Positions 1 to 8,220 of a DNA stretch of 64,000 bases are shown here, in pieces. Origin of the DNA: Nocardiopsis alborubida (GTDB lineage Bacteria; Actinomycetota; Actinomycetes; Streptosporangiales; Streptosporangiaceae); the NCBI RefSeq assembly GCF_012396365.1, contig NZ_JAAXPG010000007.1:62001-126000 (forward strand), given 5' to 3'. A program made the translations under genes and the position numbers. A model generated the notes under the pieces. That model was not told where the DNA came from. It was given only the letters and a program-made list of their open reading frames with translations, and did not search any database. Positions within the stretch are counted from its first letter, which is position 1. Every line of letters starts with the position of its first letter.

Positions 1-2
1 CC

Positions 3-995
3 CGCCTGGACTGGGAGGCCACCATGGCCTTCCGCCACCACCTGTGGGACCAGGGACTGGGCGTGGCCGACGCCATGGACACCGCCCAGCGCGGCATGGG
101 CCTGGACTGGGCGGCCACCGCCGAGCTGATCCGCAGGTCGGGTGCGGAGGCCGCCGCGCGCGGCGCCGCCCTGGCCTGCGGGGTGGGCACCGACCAGCTC
201 GACCTTTCGCAGGCCGATCTGGAAAGCGTTATCACCGCGTACGGTGAGCAGCTCGACGTCGTCCAGGGCGCCGGTGCCACCCCCATCCTCATGGCCTCGC
301 GTGCCCTGGCCGCGGTCGCCTCGGGGCCCGACGACTACGCCAAGGTCTACGCCGACCTGCTGCGCCGGGCCGACCAGCCGGTGATCCTGCACTGGCTGGG
401 CACCGCCTTCGACCCGGCCCTGGCCGGGTACTGGGGCTTCGCCGACCCGGCCGAGGCGATCGAGCCGGTGGCGGCCCTGATCGCCGAGCACGCCGCCAAG
501 GTGGAGGGCATCAAGGTCTCCCTGCTCGACGCCTCGCTGGAGGTGCGGCTGCGGCGGCTGCTGCCCGAGGGCGTGCGCCTGTACACCGGCGACGACTTCA
601 ACTACCCGGACCTGATCCTGGGCGACGAGCGGGGCCACTCCGACGCCCTGCTGGGCATCTTCGCCGCCATCGCCCCGGCCGCCGCACGCGCGCTGGCCGC
701 CCTGAACGAGGGCGACACCGAACGGTACCGGGCCCTGATGGACCCCACGGTCCCGCTGGCCCGGCACCTGTTCGCCGAGCCCACCTTCTACTACAAGACC
801 GGGGTCGCCTTCCTGGCCTGGCTCAACGGCCACCAGAAGGGCTTCCACATGGTGGGCGGGCTGCACAGCGCCCGCGACCTGCCCCACCTGGCCCAGGCCG
901 TGCGCCTGGCCGACGCCGCCGGGGCCCTGACCGACCCGGACCTGGCCGCGGCACGCATGCGGGCGCTCCTCCAGGTGTCAGGAGTGGAGCAGTGA
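3..995 (+). CDS. DUF993 family protein, 5' end outside window
   Basis: The reading frame is open to the window edge: codons before the ATG at 24 read RLDWEAT and continue the same conserved block (MAFRHHLWDQGLGVADAMD), so the true start lies upstream and about 50 residues are probably missing. The sequence matches my memory of DUF993, an aldolase-like TIM-barrel family distantly related to dihydrodipicolinate synthases; its reaction is not established. It overlaps the next gene by 4 bp (GTGA) and so belongs to a four-gene sugar-acid operon. A likely role is carbon-carbon cleavage in the same pathway, which is inference from context only. Confidence 0.8.
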   Translation, partial: RLDWEATMAFRHHLWDQGLGVADAMDTAQRGMGLDWAATAELIRRSGAEAAARGAALACGVGTDQLDLSQADLESVITAYGEQLDVVQGAGATPILMASRALAAVASGPDDYAKVYADLLRRADQPVILHWLGTAFDPALAGYWGFADPAEAIEPVAALIAEHAAKVEGIKVSLLDASLEVRLRRLLPEGVRLYTGDDFNYPDLILGDERGHSDALLGIFAAIAPAAARALAALNEGDTERYRALMDPTVPLARHLFAEPTFYYKTGVAFLAWLNGHQKGFHMVGGLHSARDLPHLAQAVRLADAAGALTDPDLAAARMRALLQVSGVEQ

Positions 996-1951
996 GCACG
1001 GTTCCCGAGGGCGCCCCGGCGCACCTTCCGCAGACAGCCCCGGCCGCGGCGACCGTTCCGGCGGTCGTGCCCGGCGCGGTGGACGTGCCCTCCGGGCTGC
1101 CCGCCGCGGTGCCCACCCCCGAACCGGGCGACCCGCGCCTGGCACGGCTCTCCCTCAACCAGGCCACCGTCAAGTACTGGAACCTGACCCAGGCCGTGGA
1201 CGGCTGCCTGCGCGCCGGGCTGCCCGCCATCGGGACCTGGCGCGAACCGGTCGCCGAGATGGGCCTGGCCAAGGCGGCTGGTCTGCTGCGCCGGTCGGGG
1301 CTGCGCGTGTCCTCGCACTGCCGGGGCGGGTTCCTCACCGCCCCGGACCGGGCCGCGGCACTGGAGGACAACCGGCGCGCCGTCGACGAGGCCGCCGAAC
1401 TGGGCGCACCCTGCCTGGTCATGGTCGTGGGCGGCATGCCCGACGGAGACCGCGACCTGGTCGGGATCCGCGAGCGGGTCGCGGACGGCATCGCCGAGCT
1501 GGCGCCCTACGCCCTGGAGCGCGGGGTCCGGCTCGCGCTGGAGCCCCTGCACCCGATGTTCTGTGCCGACCGCGCCGTGCTCTCCACACTGGGCCAGGCC
1601 CTGGACCTGGCCGAACGCTTCGACGCGGCCGCCGTCGGCGTGGTGGTGGACGCCTACCACGTGTGGTGGGACCCCCAGGTGTGGGAGCAGATCGCCCGCG
1701 CCGGGGCGGGCGGGCGCATCGCCTCCTTCCAGGCCTGTGACTGGGAGCTGCCGATCCCCGCCGACGCCCTGTTGGGGCGCGGCATGGTCGGCGACGGCCA
1801 CGCCGACGTGCGCGCCCTGCGCCGCGCGGTGGACGCGGCGGGCTACGACGGCGACATCGAGGTGGAGATCTTCAACGAGCGGATCTGGTCGGCCGACGGC
1901 GACGACGTCATCGCCACCCTGGCCCGGCGCCACGTCCAGCACGTCCTGTGA
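992..1951 (+). CDS. Sugar phosphate isomerase/epimerase (AP-endonuclease-2-like TIM barrel)
   Basis: A 319-residue xylose-isomerase-like TIM barrel. The first 40 residues are Ala/Pro-rich and probably disordered; the barrel starts near ARLSLNQATVKYW. Metal-site strands typical of the family are visible: LALEPLHPMF (Glu), VVVDAYHVWWDP (Asp/His), GDGHADV (Asp/His) and EVEIFNE (Glu). These enzymes interconvert keto sugars or inositol derivatives; the substrate cannot be read from sequence. Start GTG at 992 overlaps the stop of the DUF993 gene, indicating translational coupling. Confidence 0.85.
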   Translation: MSTVPEGAPAHLPQTAPAAATVPAVVPGAVDVPSGLPAAVPTPEPGDPRLARLSLNQATVKYWNLTQAVDGCLRAGLPAIGTWREPVAEMGLAKAAGLLRRSGLRVSSHCRGGFLTAPDRAAALEDNRRAVDEAAELGAPCLVMVVGGMPDGDRDLVGIRERVADGIAELAPYALERGVRLALEPLHPMFCADRAVLSTLGQALDLAERFDAAAVGVVVDAYHVWWDPQVWEQIARAGAGGRIASFQACDWELPIPADALLGRGMVGDGHADVRALRRAVDAAGYDGDIEVEIFNERIWSADGDDVIATLARRHVQHVL

Positions 1952-2004
1952 GGCCCCCGGGGGCGCGTGGGCGCCCCCGGTCCCCCCGAGCTCAAGGAGC
2001 AAGC

Positions 2005-2910
2005 ATGAACTTCGAAGGAATCCTGTTCTTTCCCCTGACCCCCTTCGACTCCGAAGGAGAAGTGAACGAGGACGTGCTGGCCGAGCACGTCGCCTCGGGC
2101 GTGGAGCACGGCGCGGGCGGGGTGTTCGCGGCCTGCGGCACCGGTGAGGTGCACGCCCTGTCGGCCGCCGAGCACGCCGCGGTGGTGCGGCGGTCGGTGG
2201 AGGTCACCGCGGGCCGCGTGCCGGTGGTGGCCGGTGCGGGCGGCAGCGTGGGCACCGCCATCGAGCAGGCCCGCGCGGCCCGCGAACTGGGCGCGGACGC
2301 GATCCTGCTGCTGCCGCCCTACCTGGTGGGCGCGCCGCAGTCGGGGCTGGTGGACTACGTGCGCACCGTGGTCGCGGCCTCCGACATCCCGGTGGTGGTC
2401 TACCAGCGCGGATCGATGGTGTTCACCCCCCAGAGCGCGGCGGAGCTGGCCGCGATCCCCCAGGTGGTGGGGATCAAGGACGGGGTGGGCGACCTGGGGC
2501 GGATGCACCAGATCGTGATGGCGGTGCGCGCCCTGCGCGGCGAGGAGTTCACCTTCTTCAACGGCCTGCCCACGGCGGAGCTGACCGTGGCGGCCTACCG
2601 GTCTGTGGGCGTGCCGCTGTACTCCTCGGCGGCGTTCGCGTTCGTGCCCGAGGTGGCCGACGCGTTCTACCGCGCCTTCCACGCCGGCGACCCGCTGGCC
2701 GACACCCTGATGCGCGAGTTCTTCGAGCCTCTGGTGCGGCTGCGCGACCGGACGCCGGGGTACGCGGTGTCGCTGGTCAAGGCGGGCGCGCGGCTGCGCG
2801 GGGTGGACATGGGCGGGGTGCGCGCGCCGTTCACCGAACCCACCGCCGAGGAGGAGTCCGCGCTGGCCGAGCTGATCGAGACCGGCCTGTCCCTGGTCAA
2901 GGAGGGCTGA
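2005..2910 (+). CDS. kdgD: 5-dehydro-4-deoxyglucarate dehydratase (KDGDH)
   Basis: A 301-residue class I aldolase-superfamily enzyme of the DHDPS/NAL fold. KDGDH decarboxylates and dehydrates 5-keto-4-deoxyglucarate to 2-ketoglutarate semialdehyde in glucarate/galactarate breakdown. Visible features are the substrate-binding GTGE (residues 45-48), Tyr133 in VVYQR and the Schiff-base lysine K158 in VVGIKDGVGD. I chose the ATG at 2005 because AAGGAG sits 5-10 bp upstream and the protein begins as in homologues (MNFEGILFFPLTPF); an upstream in-frame ATG at 1948 would add a low-complexity tail. Distinguishing KDGDH from another DHDPS-like lyase rests on overall similarity. Confidence 0.85.
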   Translation: MNFEGILFFPLTPFDSEGEVNEDVLAEHVASGVEHGAGGVFAACGTGEVHALSAAEHAAVVRRSVEVTAGRVPVVAGAGGSVGTAIEQARAARELGADAILLLPPYLVGAPQSGLVDYVRTVVAASDIPVVVYQRGSMVFTPQSAAELAAIPQVVGIKDGVGDLGRMHQIVMAVRALRGEEFTFFNGLPTAELTVAAYRSVGVPLYSSAAFAFVPEVADAFYRAFHAGDPLADTLMREFFEPLVRLRDRTPGYAVSLVKAGARLRGVDMGGVRAPFTEPTAEEESALAELIETGLSLVKEG

Positions 2911-2912
2911 GC

Positions 2913-4001
2913 GTGCGCGTCACCGAGGTGGGCGCCCGGGCCTTCCGGCTGCCGCTGCACCGGCCCTGGGACGGGGGCGTGGACCGCAACGACGTCGTGG
3001 TGGTGCGGGTGGCCACCGACTCCGGGCTGGTCGGCACGGGGTTCGCGTGGACCCCGCTGATCGGGGCCCGGGCGGTGGCCGCGCTGGTCAACGACGACCT
3101 GCGGCCCGCGCTGGTGGGCGCCGAGGCCCATCCGGCCCGGTGGGACGAGCTGCGCTGGCACCTGCGCGAGGCGGGTACCAGCGGGCTCACCCTGATGGCG
3201 CTGGCGGGGGTGGACATCGCCCTGTGGGACCTGCGCGCCCGCGCGGCGGAGTCGAGCCTGGTGGACCTGGTGGGTCGGCGCAGGGAGTCGGCGCCGACCT
3301 ACGGCAGCGGGGTGAACCTGGACTACTCCCTGCCCGACCTGGTGGAGCAGGTGCGCGGCTGGGTGGAGGCCGGGCACGTCGCCGCCAAGATCAAGGTCGG
3401 CTCGCCCGACCCTGCCCGGGACGCCGAGCGGGTGGGAGCGGTGCGCGAGGTGCTGGGCCCGGACCGGCTGCTGATGGTGGACGCCAACCAGCGCTGGGAC
3501 GTGCCCGGAGCGGTCCGGGCGCTGGACGCCCTGGAGGGGTTCGGTCCGCACTTCGTGGAGGAGCCCCTCCCGGCCGAGGACCTGGAGGCGCACGCCCGCC
3601 TGCGCGAGCGCACGCGGGTGCCGTTCGCGGTGGGTGAGAACCTGCGCACGGTCGCCGAGTTCGAACGGGCCGTGGAACTGGGGGTGTGCGACGTCGCCCA
3701 GCCCAACGTGGTCCGGGTGGGCGGCATCACCCCGTTCCTGCGGATCGCGGAGTCGATGGCGCGCCGCGGCGTGCCGGTGGCTCCGCACCTGTTGCCCGAG
3801 CTGTCGGGGCAGCTGGCGCTGTGCCTGCCCCGGGTGGCCATGGTCGAGGACATCGACCGGGCCTCCTTCGCCGCGCTGGGCGCGTTGGCCCGCCCCAGCG
3901 GGGTGGAGTTCGACCGGGGCCGGGTGCGCGCCGACACCGGCCGCGGCCACGGCCTGGTGTTCGCCGACACGCTCACACCGGTCGCGGACGCTTCCCCCTA
4001 G
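2913..4001 (+). CDS. Mandelate racemase/muconate lactonizing-type enolase-superfamily dehydratase
   Basis: A 362-residue enolase-superfamily enzyme with an N-terminal capping domain and a C-terminal barrel. The KxK motif (K159, K161), metal ligands D190 (VDANQRW), E216 (EEPL) and E242 (GENL), and the general-base region ending in H292 (APHLLPELS) mark the mandelate-racemase subgroup. Such enzymes dehydrate acid sugars. Beside kdgD it may produce the keto-deoxy acid that KdgD consumes, but substrate is inference. GTG start at 2913 lies 2 bp after the kdgD stop. It is the last gene before a strong hairpin terminator. Confidence 0.82.
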   Translation: MRVTEVGARAFRLPLHRPWDGGVDRNDVVVVRVATDSGLVGTGFAWTPLIGARAVAALVNDDLRPALVGAEAHPARWDELRWHLREAGTSGLTLMALAGVDIALWDLRARAAESSLVDLVGRRRESAPTYGSGVNLDYSLPDLVEQVRGWVEAGHVAAKIKVGSPDPARDAERVGAVREVLGPDRLLMVDANQRWDVPGAVRALDALEGFGPHFVEEPLPAEDLEAHARLRERTRVPFAVGENLRTVAEFERAVELGVCDVAQPNVVRVGGITPFLRIAESMARRGVPVAPHLLPELSGQLALCLPRVAMVEDIDRASFAALGALARPSGVEFDRGRVRADTGRGHGLVFADTLTPVADASP

Positions 4002-4023
4002 CACCGGGTCGCGACCGGGAAAA

Positions 4024-4061
4024 GGGGCCGGGACGCCCCGTGGCGGTGGCGTCCCGGCCCC
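4024..4061 (+). terminator. Hairpin terminator of the sugar-acid operon
   Basis: Perfect 14-bp inverted repeat GGGGCCGGGACGCC / GGCGTCCCGGCCCC with a 10-nt loop, 22 bp after the stop of the enolase-superfamily gene. There is no U-run, as is common for actinomycete terminators. Confidence 0.75.
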
Positions 4062-4126
4062 GTCATGAGTACGGGTACTCAGCGGGGCCGGGTGCGCGTA
4101 CCGATGTGTGCGGGGCGGCCCGGTCC

Positions 4127-4139
4127 TAGGTTCGGGGCA
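4127..4139 (+). promoter_or_regulatory. Leaderless promoter -10 (TAGGTT) of the DUF2784 gene
   Basis: TAGGTT at 4127-4132 is followed by exactly 6 bp and the ATG at 4139, with no Shine-Dalgarno. This predicts transcription starting at or beside the start codon. Confidence 0.5.
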
Positions 4140-4516
4140 TGACCTCCCTCCTCGTGGGCCACGCCGCGGCGGCCCTGCACTTCGGTTTCCTCGCCTTCGT
4201 CGTGTTCGGCGGTGTGCTGTCCTGGCGCTGGCCCCGGATGTTCTGGGTGCACCTGGCGGTGGCCGCCTACGCGCTGGGCATCGTCATCGTCGACTGGCCG
4301 TGCTTCCTGACCGAGATCGAGAACTGGTCGCGGGCGCGCACCGGACGGGCGGTGATGGAGAACGGCTTCATCGACTTCTACCTGACCGGAAACCTCTATC
4401 CGCCCGAGCACCTGCTCACCTCGCGCCTGGTCATGGCCGGGATCGTGGCGCTGACCTGGGCGGGCGCGGGATGGCTGGTCCTGCGCCGCCGTGCGGCGGA
4501 GCGGGCCGGGGTGTGA
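4139..4516 (+). CDS. DUF2784 domain membrane protein
   Basis: A 125-residue protein with about four hydrophobic helices: near residues 5-28, 33-55 (entering VIVDWPCFLTEIEN) and 97-117, plus a shorter segment. The conserved WPCFLTEIE..LR-like region and the YPP motif (LTGNLYPPEHL) are characteristic of DUF2784, a small inner-membrane family of unknown function. It is monocistronic, beginning just after the operon terminator, and is probably read from a leaderless promoter. Confidence 0.8.
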   Translation: MTSLLVGHAAAALHFGFLAFVVFGGVLSWRWPRMFWVHLAVAAYALGIVIVDWPCFLTEIENWSRARTGRAVMENGFIDFYLTGNLYPPEHLLTSRLVMAGIVALTWAGAGWLVLRRRAAERAGV

Positions 4517-4557
4517 GGCGGCAGGGCCCGACCGGAGCCGTCCCCACTGCCGGAGGC

Positions 4558-5184
4558 TCAGGCCAGGAGTTCGCGCGCCAGCGCCTGGCACCACCACCGC
4601 TCGACCCGGGCGGGCTCCCAGCCGCGCTCGACGGTGAGCGTGGTGTAGACGTCGATGTTGCACAGGGCGGCGTAGACGTCCACGGCCGACGCCGTGTCCA
4701 GTCCGTCCCGCAGGAGTCCGGCGGGCCAGGAGGAGAACACCTGCGTCCGGGTCTGGTCGGCGCGCTCGCGGCCCTCGCGGTAGGTCCTGGCCAGTTCGGG
4801 TTCGGCGCGGCCCGCCTCGCGTACCAGGGTGATGACGTCGCCCGCGTGCTCGTAGAGCCGCCTGTCGTAGGAGGCCATCGCCGCGAGCTGGCGCCGGGGG
4901 TCGGACCCGGCGGCCTCCAGCTCCCCGACCATCCGGGGGATGTCCGCGGACAGGGAGGTCGAGTCGGCCAGGGCCAGTGCCAGGCCGGTCTTGTTGCCGT
5001 AGGCGGAGTAGACCGTCGGCACGGAGACGCCCGCCTCGCGCGCCACGTCGCGCACGGTCGTGGCCGCCCATCCCCGGGAGACGAAGAGCCGCCGTGCGGC
5101 GTCGGCGATCTCGGCCCGTGTCTGCTGTGCCTGCGCGGTGCGGCGCAGGGAGTCGTAACGGCGCTGGCCCGTTTCTGTCGACAT
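4558..5184 (-). CDS. TetR/AcrR family transcriptional regulator
   Basis: 208 residues with an N-terminal TetR helix-turn-helix (about residues 20-66; TTVRDVAREAGVSVPTVYSAYGNK) and a variable ligand-binding C-terminal domain. It is divergent from the membrane-protein gene at 5222; the two starts are only 38 bp apart. Control of that neighbour and of itself is the natural inference. A 13-bp AT-rich palindrome lies at the neighbour's start. The ligand is unknown. Confidence 0.88.
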   Translation of the reverse strand: MSTETGQRRYDSLRRTAQAQQTRAEIADAARRLFVSRGWAATTVRDVAREAGVSVPTVYSAYGNKTGLALALADSTSLSADIPRMVGELEAAGSDPRRQLAAMASYDRRLYEHAGDVITLVREAGRAEPELARTYREGRERADQTRTQVFSSWPAGLLRDGLDTASAVDVYAALCNIDVYTTLTVERGWEPARVERWWCQALARELLA

Positions 5185-5209
5185 GACCGCCCTCCTGCCT
5201 TTCGGTGGT

Positions 5210-5222
5210 TATATTGAATATA
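5210..5222. promoter_or_regulatory. AT-rich palindrome, candidate TetR operator/promoter
   Basis: TATATTGAATATA is a perfect palindrome around one central base. It is strikingly AT-rich for this genome and abuts the ATG of the gene divergent from the TetR gene. It could serve as operator, -10 region, or both. Confidence 0.4.
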
Positions 5223-5929
5223 TGACGCGTAAAACCAAATCCGGGGCGACGCCCCTGTCCTTCTTCCGAGTGTGCGGCCTGGCAGCCCTCGGCTTCGCCG
5301 CCGCCATCGTCGCGGCCAACGCGATCGCGGTCCCGGCAGGATTGCCCACCACCGGAGCCGGGACCGCGGAGGTCACCGCGTTCTTCGGGGAGCAGGGCGG
5401 CGTCGCCGACCTCTCCTCGGCCCTGACGCCCCTGGCCTGGGTCCTGGCCACGCTGTTCGGCGCGGGTGCGGTCGCCGCGACGTGGCGCTCCGAGCGCGAG
5501 CGGGGTGAGGCGTGGGCCCTGGTCGGCTTCGCGGGGCTGGTCCTACAGAACACCACCTTCGCCGGGATCGTCGCGCTGCGGCTGGCCCTGGCGTCGATGC
5601 CCCTGGACGAGCCCGCGGTGACCGCCGCCGTCTGGGCGGTGCACGAGGGTTTCTTCACCCTCAACGGCACCTTCCTGGCCCTCGCCCTGCTCGGCCTGTC
5701 CGTCGCCGGGAGGCGCGGCGGCCTGATCCGCCCGTGGCACGCCGCGCTGGGACTGGTCTCCGCCGCGCTGATGCTCGCCTCCTCCGTCCTGGCGCCCCTG
5801 GTCATCGAGCACGGCAACCCCCTCGGCCTGATCGGCCTCGTCGGCTGGCTGCTGTGGGTCGTGTGGGTCTGCGCCTACGGCGTGGTCCTGGTGCGCCTGC
5901 CCTCCCTGAGGGCACCGGCCGCCGTGTGA
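5222..5929 (+). CDS. Polytopic membrane protein of unknown function
   Basis: 235 residues with about six predicted membrane helices (for example residues 16-40, 62-85, 93-115, 132-160, 170-190, 197-220), resembling unnamed integral membrane proteins beside TetR regulators in actinomycetes. I prefer ATG 5222 (MTRKTKSGATP): the earlier in-frame ATG at 5183 overlaps the divergent TetR start and has no ribosome-binding site. It is probably repressed by the adjacent TetR protein. No catalytic motif is visible. Confidence 0.65.
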   Translation: MTRKTKSGATPLSFFRVCGLAALGFAAAIVAANAIAVPAGLPTTGAGTAEVTAFFGEQGGVADLSSALTPLAWVLATLFGAGAVAATWRSERERGEAWALVGFAGLVLQNTTFAGIVALRLALASMPLDEPAVTAAVWAVHEGFFTLNGTFLALALLGLSVAGRRGGLIRPWHAALGLVSAALMLASSVLAPLVIEHGNPLGLIGLVGWLLWVVWVCAYGVVLVRLPSLRAPAAV

Positions 5930-6037
5930 CCCCGCGGGGACGACGGAGTCCAGGTTCTCCCCGGGGCCCGGACGCCGTGGACATGGAGGTCGGGGGCTTC
6001 GACCCTGGAGGGCCTGCCGCTGGAGTGAGGACCCGGT

Positions 6038-6352
6038 TCAGGCCAGCCCGGCGTCGTGGGCCAGCAGCGCGATCTGGGTGCGGTTGTCCAGGTCGAGCTT
6101 GGCCAGGACGTTGGAGACGTGGGCCTTGACCGTGGCCACGCTCATGTACAGCCGCGCGGCGATCTCCGCGTTCGTGCGGCCCCGGGCCACGGCCAGGGCC
6201 ACCTCGTGCTCGCGAGGACTGAGCCGGGACAGCGCCGCGTGTGCCCGCTCATGGGACCCGGCCTGGACGGCGGTGCGGTCCATCAGGCGCAGGGTGATGC
6301 TCGCGGACAGGATGGGCTCGCCCTCGGCCACCCGCAGGACCGCGTCCACGGT
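6038..6352 (-). pseudogene. Truncated NarL/LuxR-type response regulator (DNA-binding half only)
   Basis: The last 104 codons of a leftward frame encode a clear receiver-output linker (VLRVAEGEPILS) and a LuxR-type HTH (LSPREHEVALAVARGRTNAEIAARLYMSV, then ATVKAHVSNVLAKL). Upstream in that frame the translation turns into Gly/Arg-rich shadow sequence with no receiver domain and no phosphorylatable Asp. The DNA behind it is occupied by a convincing gene on the other strand. I therefore read it as a 5'-deleted response-regulator gene. No histidine kinase gene remains beside it. Confidence 0.7.
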
Positions 6353-6478
6353 CGGTCCCGTGACCGCCCCGGGGCCGATGCGGCGGCCGTGTCGCGCCGG
6401 GGAGTGTGGGGCGCGGGACGTTCGAGGGCCGACACCGCACCGGTGCGGCCCCGGAAGACGACGACGTTGGGAAAGCCC

Positions 6479-6892
6479 ATGGCCACCGCCGCATCCACCA
6501 CCCGCACCGCCTCCACCGGTCCGAGGCGGCTGCTCACCGCTGCCGCCGCGGTGCTCGCTCCGCTGGCCCTGTGGGCCCTGGCCGTGCCGCTGACGGGCGT
6601 GGACCTGACCGCTTTTCCCGGTGGGCAGGCCCGGCCGGTGGGGCCGGGGTCCGTGGCCTTCGCGGGCCTGATCAGCGCCGCGGCGGCCTGGGGACTGCTC
6701 GCGGTGCTGGAGCGCACGGCGCGGCGGCCCCGGCGGGCGTGGACGGTCACCGCCTGCGTCGTGCTCGTGCTCTCCCTGGCCGGGCCGCTCACCAGCGGCG
6801 CCGCGCCGGTGGTCGTGCTGGTGCTGGAGGGGATGCACGTCCTGGTCGGGGTGGTGCTGATCCTGGGCCTGGGCCGCTCGGCCCGCACCTGA
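6479..6892 (+). CDS. DUF6069-like four-helix membrane protein
   Basis: 137 residues with a Ser/Thr/Ala-rich N-terminus, then four hydrophobic helices (roughly 20-43, 61-80, 92-110, 114-132). This is the layout of small actinobacterial DUF6069 proteins, often found near TetR or LuxR regulators. ATG 6479 is chosen as the first Met before the helices; the ribosome-binding site is weak. It sits head-to-head with the response-regulator remnant, which may once have controlled it. Function unknown. Confidence 0.6.
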   Translation: MATAASTTRTASTGPRRLLTAAAAVLAPLALWALAVPLTGVDLTAFPGGQARPVGPGSVAFAGLISAAAAWGLLAVLERTARRPRRAWTVTACVVLVLSLAGPLTSGAAPVVVLVLEGMHVLVGVVLILGLGRSART

Positions 6893-7121
6893 GCCCGCAG
6901 CTCCGCTCCCGGGACTCGTTCATGGCGCGCCCCTTCCGCGCTGAGCCCGCCACCGGGGCCGAAACGGCGTGAGACACCGGCCGGGGCGGAGCTTCACCTT
7001 CTGTTCTGGGCCCGCCACCAGCCCTCTTGAGGGGCACCGCGCACCCGGGGAGCGCGGCGGTCGACCTCGGGTGTTCGGCAAGGTGCTGGGCACCGCAGCC
7101 GCCCGGCGCCGACCGCGGGGC

Positions 7122-8153
7122 TCAGCGGGTGGGCGGCGCGGTGCTCTCGCGCTCGACGACCTCGCCGCGCACCGTGACCACGCGGGGCTGGGCGCTGGGC
7201 TCGCTGTCCAGGGCGAGCACCGCGGCGCGTTCGCCCATCTCCTCCAGCGGCAGGCGCACCGTGGTCAGGGCGGGGGTGAGGTCGCGCAGGGTGGGGATGT
7301 CGTCGAACCCGGCCACCGACAGGTCGGTGGGCACCCGCAGGCCCAGGTCGCGCAGCGCGGCCATCGCGCCCGTGGCCATGACGTCGTTGACGGCGAACAG
7401 GCAGGTGGCGTCGGTGCCCACCGCCATCAGGCGGCGGGTGGACTCGTAGCCGCCGTCGCGGGTGAAGGCGCCGTGCACCACGTTGTGGTGGGCCAGCTCC
7501 AGCCCCGCGCCCGAGAGCGCGGAGTGGAACCCGTCCAGGCGTTCGCGGGCGGTCTGGAGGTCGGTGGGCCCGGCCAGGATGGCGAACTCCCGGTGCCCCT
7601 GGGCGATGAGGCGGCGGGCCAGGTCGGAGGCCCCGGTGTGGTTGTCGGGGGTGACCGTGTCCGCGGGCAGGCCCTCCTGGGACACGCACGCCACCCGCCC
7701 GCCCTGGCGGCGGAACATGCGGATCTCCTCGGACAGGCGCCGGTTGCTCTCCTCGTCGGTGGAGCGCGAACCGACCAGCACCACCGCGCGGGCCCGGTGC
7801 GCGCGCAGCGTGGCCAGGATGCGGCCCTCCTTCTGCGCGGAGCGGTTGGTGGTGCCCAGCACCAGGACCAGCCCCTGCTCCTCGGTGTGGCGGGTGACCC
7901 CGGCCGCGATCGAGGAGAAGTAGGGGTCGGAGATGTCGTGGACGAGCAGGCCGACCAGGGCGCTGCTGTTGCGGGCCAGGGTCTGGGCCGAGGCGTTGGC
8001 CAGGTAGCCGAGCTCGCGCGCGCTGGCGGTCACCTTGTCACGCAGGCGCTGGCTGACCTGGCGTGTGCTGCCGTTGATCACCCTGGACGCCGTGGCCAGG
8101 GACACCCCGGCGTGCTCGGCGACCTGTTCCAGTGTCACGTAACCGGACTCCAC
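7122..8153 (-). CDS. LacI family transcriptional regulator of the sugar locus
   Basis: 343 residues: LacI HTH (VTLEQVAEHAGVSLATASRV), hinge helix region (NASAQTLARN) and a periplasmic-binding-protein-like effector domain (VGLLVHDISDPYF; the PDNHTGASDLARRL segment). GTG 8153 is preferred because GGCAGGAGAGGGAG lies just upstream; an ATG at 8180 is the alternative. The palindrome GGAAAACTCTTTCC 29 bp upstream matches two more at the oxidoreductase and ABC-importer genes, so it probably autoregulates and represses those genes, released by an unidentified sugar. Confidence 0.88.
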   Translation of the reverse strand: MESGYVTLEQVAEHAGVSLATASRVINGSTRQVSQRLRDKVTASARELGYLANASAQTLARNSSALVGLLVHDISDPYFSSIAAGVTRHTEEQGLVLVLGTTNRSAQKEGRILATLRAHRARAVVLVGSRSTDEESNRRLSEEIRMFRRQGGRVACVSQEGLPADTVTPDNHTGASDLARRLIAQGHREFAILAGPTDLQTARERLDGFHSALSGAGLELAHHNVVHGAFTRDGGYESTRRLMAVGTDATCLFAVNDVMATGAMAALRDLGLRVPTDLSVAGFDDIPTLRDLTPALTTVRLPLEEMGERAAVLALDSEPSAQPRVVTVRGEVVERESTAPPTR

Positions 8154-8181
8154 GCCGCTCCCTCTCCTGCCTCGGCCCATG

Positions 8182-8195
8182 GGAAAACTCTTTCC
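8182..8195. promoter_or_regulatory. LacI-type operator, site 1 (own gene)
   Basis: GGAAAACTCTTTCC, with inverted GGAAA/TTTCC arms, lies immediately upstream of the LacI gene. It shares 10 of 14 positions with both sites 2 and 3. Confidence 0.6.
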
Positions 8196-8220
8196 TACCC
8201 TAGCGGAGCCCTCGACCAGC

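Noticed and set aside
791..2002. Long antisense frames through the GC-rich genes (for example opposite 1-4 kb and 60-63.7 kb).
   Set aside because: They are composition shadows: His/Gln/Gly/Arg-rich translations without domains, fully opposite well-identified genes.
6283..6530. A minus-strand frame reading VRVVDAAVAMGFPNVVVFRG, reminiscent of TIM-barrel sugar isomerases.
   Set aside because: It is antisense to the start of the DUF6069-like gene, covers only about 20 residues, and the flanking translation is Arg/Ala shadow sequence.
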